Of a DNA stretch of 55,689 nucleotides, positions 32,359 through 39,254 are shown in pieces. The translations under genes and the position numbers were made by a program. How positions within the stretch are numbered: the stretch's first letter is position 1; each line of letters begins with the position of its first letter. The DNA comes from Nocardia gamkensis NBRC 108242 (GTDB taxonomy: Bacteria > Actinomycetota > Actinomycetes > Mycobacteriales > Mycobacteriaceae): positions 1 to 55,689 of the forward strand of contig NZ_BDBM01000001.1 of the NCBI RefSeq assembly GCF_001612985.1, read 5' to 3'. The notes under the pieces were generated by a model that made no database searches, was not told the origin of the DNA, and was given only the letters and a program-made list of their open reading frames with translations.

Positions 32359-32371
32359 TTGTCTGAGACAA
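32359..32371. promoter_or_regulatory. GTCTGAGAC palindrome, candidate GntR site 1
   Basis: TTGTCTGAGACAA is a perfect 13-base palindrome about 107 bases beyond the GntR gene's stop. Its core GTCTGAGAC is one of four GTCYSAGAC elements between 32.3 and 35 kb. Confidence 0.55.
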
Positions 32372-32442
32372 GCCTGTTCACCGAACTCAGCGGACAGGCG
32401 GATCTGGATGGACCGAGCGGATAAATCCGCACCGTTCTCCCC

Positions 32443-32461
32443 AATCCGTCCCAGACGGATT
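32443..32461. promoter_or_regulatory. GTCCCAGAC dyad, candidate GntR site 2
   Basis: AATCCGTC and GACGGATT pair around a three-base centre, just after the GntR stop. It could also be a short terminator for the GntR gene. The core GTCCCAGAC recurs at 33285. Confidence 0.5.
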
Positions 32462-32477
32462 GTGCAGCGTACGAAAA

Positions 32478-33254
32478 TCAGGCGGTGGCAGCGCGGGACT
32501 CGTCGGCCTCGTCCACGACCCCGGCCACCAATTCCTCGAAGCGCGCGATGACCTTCTCGTGGTACATACCGAACAGATCCTCGAACAGCGCCAGCTGCGC
32601 CTCACTCGGCCCGGAGCCGGAATCCCACACCGCGGCCAGCGCCCGCCAGACCAGGACGTGCAGGTCCGCGGCACCCGCGAAGTACGATTCGACCGCCTCC
32701 GGCACCTCGAGCACCATCTCGCCGATCGAGTTCAGAATCGCGCGCTGCATGGGAAGTCCGAGCACCGTCAACAGCCTGCGCACCAGCGCGACCTCGAGTG
32801 CGAGGAGCTGCCGGAAGTCCGGATCGGATTGGCGCGCTATCGATTCCAGTTCGTCGATCGCGTACTTCAGTTCGGCCGAATCGATCCGCTGTTCGCCACC
32901 CGTATAGGTGAGCAGCGCCTCGAGCACGAGATTGCGCTCGACGTCGACGATGTCGCGGAACATCTCTATCGCGATGTCCGGCATGGGAATCGAGAACCGG
33001 AACAGCTGGCGGTACACGTCCACTCCGCCGGCCTCCCGGACGTCGCGGATCGTGAATCCCTTGCCGCGCCTTGCCTCGACGAAGCCGTACGACTCCAACC
33101 GACCCAAGGTCAGCTGCGCGGTAGCGCGATTCATCTCGAATTCCTCGGCGACCTGACGCACCGACGGCATGAGATCCCCCGGCTGATATTCCCCCGCGGC
33201 AACCCGGCGCGCCAGCTCGTCGGCAACGTCGGCGACCACCGTCTGGGATCCCAT
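32478..33254 (-). CDS. GntR family transcriptional regulator
   Basis: 258 residues from ATG 33254 with GAAAGGTGA upstream. The winged helix is clear: VADELARRVAAGEYQPGDLMPSVRQVAEEFEMNRATAQLTLGRLESYGFVEARRGKGFTIRD (residues 9-69). The C-terminal 180 residues are helical (ERNLVLEALLTY, DFRQLLALEVALVRRLL, FEDLFGMYHEKVIARFEELV), fitting a FadR-type ligand domain. Regulators of this kind sense acyl-CoA or small acids. It is divergent from the ABC1 kinase gene, and GTCCCAGAC in the shared region is a likely binding site. Confidence 0.9.
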   Translation of the reverse strand: MGSQTVVADVADELARRVAAGEYQPGDLMPSVRQVAEEFEMNRATAQLTLGRLESYGFVEARRGKGFTIRDVREAGGVDVYRQLFRFSIPMPDIAIEMFRDIVDVERNLVLEALLTYTGGEQRIDSAELKYAIDELESIARQSDPDFRQLLALEVALVRRLLTVLGLPMQRAILNSIGEMVLEVPEAVESYFAGAADLHVLVWRALAAVWDSGSGPSEAQLALFEDLFGMYHEKVIARFEELVAGVVDEADESRAATA

Positions 33255-33284
33255 CGAAGTCACCTTTCGACTACTTTCGAACAC

Positions 33285-33293
33285 GTCCCAGAC
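33285..33293. promoter_or_regulatory. GTCCCAGAC, candidate GntR site 3
   Basis: The nine-base core is identical to that at 32448-32456. It lies in the 105-base region between the divergent GntR and ABC1 kinase genes, 31 bases upstream of the GntR start, where autoregulation would act. Confidence 0.5.
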
Positions 33294-33359
33294 AGTCTAA
33301 GCCCTACTGTCCGGTACTGCACCTGTGTCACACTTGTGCGCGCGACTGTGAGGTGAGGC

Positions 33360-34850
33360 ATGACTATCCGGCCCATCGGAGAGCGTCCCGAGGAGGGGTC
33401 CACGAGCAAGCGATCCCGCCTTTTCGCGTCGCGGTCCCATGGTAAACCGCCTGTTCACGGCGCTGTGCGCGGCGCCGAGCTCGCCGCGCTGCCGGTGGCG
33501 TTCGCCGGACGACAGGCCGCGGGCCTCGGTAAGCGGGCGCTGGGCAGATCGGCCGAAGAAGTCAATCGCGACATCCAGCTGCGCACCGCGCAGCACATCT
33601 TCGAGGTGCTCGGCGAGCTGAAGGGCTGCGCCGCGAAGCTGGGGCAACTGCTGGCCATCTACGAGCTGGCGCTGCCACGCGAGGTGGCCGAACCGTATCG
33701 GATCGCGCTCAGCAGGCTCCAGGACGCCGCGCCCGCGATGCTGCCGCACACGGTGCACGCCGCCATGGCCGAAAGCATGGGCGCGGACTGGCTTTCGCGC
33801 TTCCGCGAATTCGACGGCCGGCGCGCCGCGGCCGCCTCGCTCGGGCAGGTGCACCGCGCGGTCTGGCACGACGGCAGGGCGGTCGCGGTCAAGGTGATGT
33901 ACCCCGGCGGCAGGCAAGCGGTGGCGCGCGATCTGGACCATCTGCGCCGGATCTCCTATCTCGCAACGGTCTTCCTGCCCGGCGCGGACGTGAAAGCGGT
34001 GACCGAAGCGATCTGCGCGTCGGTCGCCGGGGAATTGGACTACGCGGCGGAGGCCGCCCACCAGACAGCTTTCGCCGCGGCCTATGCCGGCGATCCGGAC
34101 TTCTACGTACCGAATGTCATTGCGCAGCACGGTGATGTGCTGATCAGCGAATGGATCGAAGGCACGCCGGTACCGCGCGTCGTCGCCTCCGGCACGCAGG
34201 CCGAGCGCGACCGGGTCGGCATGCTCATGGTCCGCTTCGTGACCTCCGGCTGGGGCCGTCACGGATTGCTGTACGCCGATCCGCATCCGGGCAACTTCCG
34301 GGTGCTGCCCGACGGCAGGCTCGGCGTCATGGATTTCGGCGCGTGCTGCGCTTGGCCGCCCGCGGGTTTCGGCGAGCTGACGCTCGACTGCTGTAAGGCG
34401 ATCTTCCGGGGCGGACCGGGAGATCTGGCGGCGGCCACGCGCAGGCACGGTTTCGTGGAGAACGGGCAAGCCATCGACAGCGAGGCGCTCTACGCGGCGA
34501 TCACCCCGTGCGGTGAACCCTTCCGACACGAGACGTATCGCCTGACCGCACGCTGGTTGCGACGACAAGTGTTGCGCACCACCAATCTTCGGTTGAGCAA
34601 CGTGGTACGGCAGATGACCATGCCCGCCTACTTCACGCCGTTCGCCCGCTCCTTCCTCACGCTGGTGGGCGTGCTCGGCCAGCTGGAGACCGAAGGTACC
34701 TATCGCGACGAAATCGTGCGCTGGATACCGGAATTGAGCGAGGCTCTCATCCCGGAGGAGAACACGGAGGACATGGCACCCACGGTGGACCTGGGCACCG
34801 CGCGACGGCGGCGGGCCGAGATGAGCAAGCGCGGCATGCCGATCGTATGA
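33360..34850 (+). CDS. ABC1/UbiB-family atypical kinase
   Basis: 496 residues from ATG 33360 with GAGGTGAGG upstream. The KxGQ motif is KLGQ (K93), followed by AAASLGQVH, the lysine in VAVKVMYP, GELDYAAEA (ExD), DPHPGN (about residue 307) and MDFGA (about 324). All motifs that define ADCK/UbiB proteins are present, so it should be active. No C-terminal membrane helices are evident. Family members support isoprenoid-quinone or lipid metabolism by an ATPase-like action. It is divergent from a GntR gene and ends convergent with an SGNH hydrolase. Confidence 0.9.
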   Translation: MTIRPIGERPEEGSTSKRSRLFASRSHGKPPVHGAVRGAELAALPVAFAGRQAAGLGKRALGRSAEEVNRDIQLRTAQHIFEVLGELKGCAAKLGQLLAIYELALPREVAEPYRIALSRLQDAAPAMLPHTVHAAMAESMGADWLSRFREFDGRRAAAASLGQVHRAVWHDGRAVAVKVMYPGGRQAVARDLDHLRRISYLATVFLPGADVKAVTEAICASVAGELDYAAEAAHQTAFAAAYAGDPDFYVPNVIAQHGDVLISEWIEGTPVPRVVASGTQAERDRVGMLMVRFVTSGWGRHGLLYADPHPGNFRVLPDGRLGVMDFGACCAWPPAGFGELTLDCCKAIFRGGPGDLAAATRRHGFVENGQAIDSEALYAAITPCGEPFRHETYRLTARWLRRQVLRTTNLRLSNVVRQMTMPAYFTPFARSFLTLVGVLGQLETEGTYRDEIVRWIPELSEALIPEENTEDMAPTVDLGTARRRRAEMSKRGMPIV

Positions 34851-34928
34851 CCCCGGTTCTTTTGAGTCGCAGGCGGATTCGCTGATCTATCAGGATATAT
34901 GGAAGGATCGGGCCGTCGCGCCACCCTT

Positions 34929-34939
34929 TGTCTCAGACA
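34929..34939. promoter_or_regulatory. TGTCTCAGACA palindrome, candidate GntR site 4
   Basis: It is a perfect 11-base palindrome with the core GTCTCAGAC. It overlaps the stop codon of the SGNH gene between convergent genes, a poor promoter position, so it may be chance or a terminator element. Confidence 0.35.
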
Positions 34940-35547
34940 GCCGGAGACGTCGCCAACCACGCGCGCCACTGCGGGGCGATGAGTGCCGAGAGTTCGTCGT
35001 AACCCGCGGCCCCCGGATGCGCCCCATCGCCCGCGCGGACCTCGGCGGCCCACACCGCGCTGGCGCGCAGCGGCTGGTGCACGCGTACGTACGGCACCTC
35101 CGATCGGGCGCAGACCTGCGCGAATCGCTTGTCCAGCGCGGCGGTGCGGGCATTGTGCTCGTCGTCCGCGATCGGCGGCGGGGCGACCATCAGCACCGGC
35201 CACCGTCGCTCGGCCGCCTGCGCGAGCAGTTCGCCCAGATTGGCCACCGACTCGTCAGGGGGCACCTGCGGACCGCCGTTCTCGTGCATGGCGTCGTTCA
35301 CGCCGAACGACAGCACCACCCTCGCGTCCGCGCCCTCCGGCAGGCGGGGCGCGCATTCGGCTCGGAAGCGCCGCAGGATCGCGGCCGAGGTCTCCCTGCG
35401 GACCCCTAGGTTGTAGGCGGTCAGCGCGACATCCTGCGCGTGCGCATCGGACGCGAGCCTGCCCGCCCAGCCGAGGCAAGCCGGGTCGCCGACACCGGCG
35501 ACGAACGAATCCCCGACGAAACACACACGCACATCACGGCTCACCAC
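34933..35547 (-). CDS. SGNH/GDSL hydrolase
   Basis: 204 residues, starting at GTG 35547 or GTG 35544. Block I is VCFVGDSFVAGVG (Ser at residue 14), block III is LSFGVNDAMHENGG, and the block V pair is DGAHPGAAGY. All catalytic positions are present. Block II glycine lies in YNLGVRRETS. It is cytosolic, with no signal peptide. The family covers esterases, thioesterases and acyl-hydrolases; the substrate cannot be inferred. It is convergent with the ABC1 kinase and divergent from the 2OG oxygenase with an 81-base gap. Confidence 0.9.
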   Translation of the reverse strand: MVSRDVRVCFVGDSFVAGVGDPACLGWAGRLASDAHAQDVALTAYNLGVRRETSAAILRRFRAECAPRLPEGADARVVLSFGVNDAMHENGGPQVPPDESVANLGELLAQAAERRWPVLMVAPPPIADDEHNARTAALDKRFAQVCARSEVPYVRVHQPLRASAVWAAEVRAGDGAHPGAAGYDELSALIAPQWRAWLATSPAV

Positions 35548-35628
35548 CTGATCCTGGCAGCGCGGAGACCGGCCCGCGAATGCCGGGTGCGGGCAATATG
35601 ATCACGGAGGTTCGACCGGGAGGGAGTA

Positions 35629-36423
35629 ATGGTGACAACCGAGCCGGAGCTTGCGACACCGCCGGTTCCGCAGTGGTTCGCGGAGCTGTTCGCCCACCGG
35701 CGCTGGGTCCGGCGCAGTCTCCCGTTCCCGCACGTCTACGCCCGCGACGTCTTCGTTCCCGAGTTCTACCAGCGGTTGGCCGACGAGTTCGAGCGGCTTC
35801 GCGGGGAGCGCCCCGGCCTGTTCGCGGCCGTCTCCGATGGTTACAGCGCCGACGGAATCCGGTTCTCCGACCTGCGCGGCGGACCGCTCGCGGTGTTCGC
35901 CTCGCGCGAGTGGCACGACTTGGTCGCCCGGCTCGGCGGCGTCGAGGCCACCGGCGACGTCGAAGGGTCGATTCACCATCACGGACCGGGCAGCCCGTTC
36001 GGCTGGCCGCACAACGACCTCAACCCGGCCTGGTTCCCCGGGCCACCGCCCGGTCCCGGCGAAGTGCGCCTGCCCGACGGCACCGTCCACACCAAGACCG
36101 GAGCGCGCGATCCGGGCGTCGCCGCGCGCGAGACCGTGCGCGCCGTAGCGGTGCTGTTCTATCTGGGCAATCCGAGGTGGGAGCCGGGCGACGGCGGCGA
36201 GACCGCACTGTACGAACACGTCGGCGACGGAGCCGAGCTACCGTCGGTCGCCCTCGTGCCGCCGCTGGACAATTCGCTCGTGCTGTTCGAGGTGACCCCG
36301 CGCAGCTGGCACACGTTCGCGGGCAACAACCTCAGAGACCGCAACAGTGTGGTGATGTGGGTGCATCGCACCAAGGCGGATGCCGAACGGCGCTGGGGAG
36401 GAGACAAGATTGTCCACTGGTGA
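35629..36423 (+). CDS. 2-oxoglutarate/Fe(II) oxygenase (prolyl-hydroxylase-like)
   Basis: 264 residues from ATG 35629 with GGGAGGGAG upstream. Metal ligands are H128 and D130 in GWPHNDLN and H228 in RSWHTFAGNN; R238 in RNSVVMWVHR should bind 2-oxoglutarate. The double-stranded beta-helix between them is intact (AVLFYLGNPRWEPGDGGETALYE). Hydroxylation of an amino acid, peptide or small metabolite is expected. Its stop lies inside the start region of the following SDR, so the two genes are coupled and probably act in sequence. Confidence 0.85.
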   Translation: MVTTEPELATPPVPQWFAELFAHRRWVRRSLPFPHVYARDVFVPEFYQRLADEFERLRGERPGLFAAVSDGYSADGIRFSDLRGGPLAVFASREWHDLVARLGGVEATGDVEGSIHHHGPGSPFGWPHNDLNPAWFPGPPPGPGEVRLPDGTVHTKTGARDPGVAARETVRAVAVLFYLGNPRWEPGDGGETALYEHVGDGAELPSVALVPPLDNSLVLFEVTPRSWHTFAGNNLRDRNSVVMWVHRTKADAERRWGGDKIVHW

Positions 36424-37180
36424 ACGCCGCGTCTGCCTGCTCACCGGCGCGAGCGGCACGCTGGGCGACGCCTTCTGCCAGGCCTACCATCGCGGCTACG
36501 ACATCCTCGCCGTGTGCCGCACCCGCACTCCCGCGGTGCCGTCACAGCTGGAGTGGTACGTCGATCCGCTGGCGCCGGACGCCGCGTTGCCGGAGAACGA
36601 TTCCCGCGTGTTCGTGGTCCGATCCGACCTGACCCAGCCGGGTGAAGTGGAACGAGTGGTCGACTTGGCGCTGGCCCGGTTCGGCCGGGTCGACCTGCTG
36701 GTGAACAACGCGGCGCACGTCCGGCTGCACCCGCGCGGCATCGTCGACGGCGATGCGGCGCTGGACGACTTCGATGCCCACTTCGCATTGAACGTCGCCG
36801 TACCACTGCGTCTTTCGGCGCGGCTGGCGCAGCGGTGCTGGTTGCACGCGGGACCCGAGAATCGCGCGCGCAACCGGAACATCGTCAACGTCTCGAGCAT
36901 CTCCGGCTCGGAGGTCTACCCGGGACAGACTTTGTACTCCGCGTCGAAAGCCGCGCTCAACCAGCTGACCCGCAATCTCGCCGCCGAGTTCGCCGAGTTC
37001 GGCGTGCGGGTGAATGCCATCGCGCCCAACACTTTTCCCGTCCTGGTCCCCACCGAGCAAGTCGCGCGGGCCATCGTCGAACTCGACGCTGGCGACCGGT
37101 CCGGTGGGGTGTACGGGGTCGGCGTCGAGCCGGAGCCGGTGGACGGCCTGTCCCTGCGGCTCACCGACGCCGAGCCGTAA
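36410..37180 (+). CDS. SDR family oxidoreductase coupled to the 2OG oxygenase
   Basis: 256 residues from TTG 36410, preceded by GGGAGGAG at seven bases. The TTG start is preferred because the only upstream ATG lies deep in the oxygenase gene. LLTGASGTLGDAFC binds the cofactor, LLVNNAAHV is NNAG-like and the catalytic YSASKAALNQL is present. The C-terminus VYGVGVEPEPVDG is unusual. The 14-base overlap with the oxygenase implies translational coupling. A hydroxylation followed by oxidation of the new alcohol is a simple reading, not shown. Confidence 0.85.
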   Translation: MSTGERRVCLLTGASGTLGDAFCQAYHRGYDILAVCRTRTPAVPSQLEWYVDPLAPDAALPENDSRVFVVRSDLTQPGEVERVVDLALARFGRVDLLVNNAAHVRLHPRGIVDGDAALDDFDAHFALNVAVPLRLSARLAQRCWLHAGPENRARNRNIVNVSSISGSEVYPGQTLYSASKAALNQLTRNLAAEFAEFGVRVNAIAPNTFPVLVPTEQVARAIVELDAGDRSGGVYGVGVEPEPVDGLSLRLTDAEP

Positions 37181-37188
37181 GGGCGGGC

Positions 37189-38058
37189 CTATTCGCTCGG
37201 CGTCAGCCCGGTGGCCTGCTCGGACAGCGTCCACAGTCGTCGCGCGAGATCGGCGTCGACCGCCTGCTTGTTGCTCGGCGGCTCCAGCTCGAACCGGTGG
37301 AAGTACTTCCCGTTGATCGCCGCGCCGTCGGCGGTGGTGGCGAGGTGCACCAGCGGCTGCGCGCCCTTGTCCGGTTGGATGAAGAACGGGCGCGCCAGCG
37401 GCGACCGGATCAACCGGCCGAGACCGAACGGGGCGTTGTCGTAGACGTGGGTGGCGACCGCGCCGGGATGGAAGGCCGCGGTGGTGATCCCGGTGCCCTC
37501 GGTACGGCGGGCCAGTTCCCGGGTGAACAGGATATTCGCCAGTTTCGACGCGCCGTACGCGCCGAGCTGGTTGAACGAGCCCGTCGCCGCGTTGGCCGTG
37601 TCCAGGTCCAGCTTGGCCATCCGGTAGGTCATGCTCGCGGTGTTCACCACCCGCGCCCGCGAGTGGGCCAAGCGCTCCAGCAGCAGGTTGGTGAGCAGGA
37701 ACGGCGCCAGGTGATTGACCTGGAAGGTGAGTTCGTTGCCGTCGTCGGTGACCATCCGCTTGGGCCACGCGCCGCCCGCGTTGTTGGCCAGCACGTCGAT
37801 CCCGGGATACCGGTCGAGCAGCTGGTCGGCCAGCTTGCGCACGTCGTCGAGCCGGGCGAAGTCGGCGACGAACGGCTCCGCCCCTGCCTTCGCGGCCACC
37901 TCGGCGGTCCGCTCCGGTGATCGGCCGACCACCGCGACGCTTGCGCCGCGCGCGGCGAGCCGCTGTGCCGCGGCGGCGCCGATGCCGGAACTCGCGCCGG
38001 TCACCACCACCGTCTTTCCGGTGAGGTCGTTGTCGTGTACCTGGCCCTGCGCTGTCAT
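37189..38058 (-). CDS. SDR family oxidoreductase (retinol-dehydrogenase-like)
   Basis: 289 residues from ATG 38058 with GGGAGG upstream. TGASSGIGAAAAQRLAARG binds the cofactor, DVLANNAGGAW is the NNAG motif, and GAYGASKLANILFTREL carries YxxxK. The extended C-terminus with FHPGAVATHVYDNAP matches the WWOX/retinol-dehydrogenase-like branch. It reduces or oxidises an unknown hydrophobic alcohol. It lies 20 bases after the polysaccharide deacetylase stop on the same strand, so they may share a transcript. Confidence 0.9.
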   Translation of the reverse strand: MTAQGQVHDNDLTGKTVVVTGASSGIGAAAAQRLAARGASVAVVGRSPERTAEVAAKAGAEPFVADFARLDDVRKLADQLLDRYPGIDVLANNAGGAWPKRMVTDDGNELTFQVNHLAPFLLTNLLLERLAHSRARVVNTASMTYRMAKLDLDTANAATGSFNQLGAYGASKLANILFTRELARRTEGTGITTAAFHPGAVATHVYDNAPFGLGRLIRSPLARPFFIQPDKGAQPLVHLATTADGAAINGKYFHRFELEPPSNKQAVDADLARRLWTLSEQATGLTPSE

Positions 38059-38078
38059 CGCTGCCTCCCGAGCATCGT

Positions 38079-38978
38079 TTAGGTGACCCGATAGTCTTCG
38101 GCTCGCGCGTATTCGGCAAGCATCGACGCGCCCGCGTAGTGCTCGGCGATCTCGTCGCTGGTGGTCAGCCACACCCCCGGGTGGTCGGCCACGTAGTCGA
38201 GCGCTTGATCCAGGTACTTGATCCGGAACGCCTGCCCGATCACGAACGGGTGCAGGGCCAGCGCCATGACACGCCCGCTGCCTGCCGACTCCGCGTAGAG
38301 CTGGTCGAGCTGATCGCGCACGATCCGCACGAAGTCCGGTCCGCTGGTGGCCTTGCCCAGGAACAGCGTGTTGTCGTTGAGTTCCACCGAGTAGGGGACG
38401 CTGAGCAGGCCGGGCACCGACAGGGGATAGGGCTGGTCGTCGTTGGTCCAGTCGAGTACGTAGCCGAGGCCGAGTTCGGCCAGCAGCGACGGGGTCAGGA
38501 ACGACTCGGTGAGCGCCGGTCCCATCCAGCCACGCGGCCTGCGGCCGGTCGCTCGTTCGATCGTCGTGACCACGTCGGCGAGGTAGGCGCGCTCCTCGTC
38601 CGGCGGAAGGTCGGCCTGGAAGATCGAGTTGTTCTTCCCGTGCGCGAGCCACGCCCAGTTCCGCCGCACCCCCGCCGCCACGATCTGGGGATAGTGTTCG
38701 GCCACATCCGAGTTGAGCAACACGCTGGCCCGGATGCCGTGCCGGTCGAGCACCTCGATCACCCGCCAGATGCCGACGCGCGGCCCGTAGTCGCGCCACC
38801 CGTAGTTCAGCGGGTCGGGCGCGAGCCCGGCGGTGCCGGGGAAGATGCTCGTGGACGAACGGTCCACCTGGTAGTGCTCGACATTGAGCCCGAGATAGAA
38901 CGCCACCCGGGCATTGCCGGGCCAGCGCAGCGGCGGGCGGTCGACGATCGGGCTGTAGCCGAAGAGTTCGTTGTCCAT
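38079..38978 (-). CDS. Polysaccharide deacetylase family protein (PuuE-like)
   Basis: 299 residues from ATG 38978. The NodB-type fold is seen in RVAFYLGLNVEHYQVD, GIRASVLLNSDVAEHYP, NWAWLAHGKNNSIFQADLPPDEE and HPFVIGQAFRIKYLDQAL. The absence of a signal peptide and the form of these motifs resemble the allantoinase PuuE branch rather than peptidoglycan deacetylases. The usual metal-binding Asp-Asp pair of the NodB family is not obvious. An amide hydrolase on a small cytoplasmic substrate is likely. Confidence 0.82.
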   Translation of the reverse strand: MDNELFGYSPIVDRPPLRWPGNARVAFYLGLNVEHYQVDRSSTSIFPGTAGLAPDPLNYGWRDYGPRVGIWRVIEVLDRHGIRASVLLNSDVAEHYPQIVAAGVRRNWAWLAHGKNNSIFQADLPPDEERAYLADVVTTIERATGRRPRGWMGPALTESFLTPSLLAELGLGYVLDWTNDDQPYPLSVPGLLSVPYSVELNDNTLFLGKATSGPDFVRIVRDQLDQLYAESAGSGRVMALALHPFVIGQAFRIKYLDQALDYVADHPGVWLTTSDEIAEHYAGASMLAEYARAEDYRVT

Positions 38979-39254
38979 GCCCTCATGCTCGAACTTGACA
39001 CTAGTGTGAGGATCAACCTCGATCTCGAGTGATGTCCGGCACAGCGCCTCATCGATCCCGACAGCGGCTGGGTTCTGCCGAGTTCACGCCGTGCGTCGGC
39101 CGGTATCGTGCAGCGAACGCGGCAACTGATTTCGTACGCACATGGGTAACTCGCCGGGCACGCACAGAACAGGAGTGGCACCCCACGCAGGACCTGCACG
39201 CAATCCTGCGCCACCTGAACAGTACGGCCTGAAGACCCGGAGAGGCGGAACAGC

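Larger units (their letters stand above)
32073..32477. other. Gap without a gene; two palindromes
   Basis: The 405 bases between the convergent flavin oxidoreductase and GntR genes show no supported gene. Two dyads are visible near its right half: TTGTCTGAGACAA (32359-32371) and the one at 32443-32461. Otherwise nothing notable is seen. Confidence 0.6.

Noticed and set aside
39029..39232. A 67-codon plus-strand frame before the membrane pseudokinase gene
   Set aside because: It lacks a ribosome binding site, has an unremarkable composition and falls where the promoter of the next gene should be.
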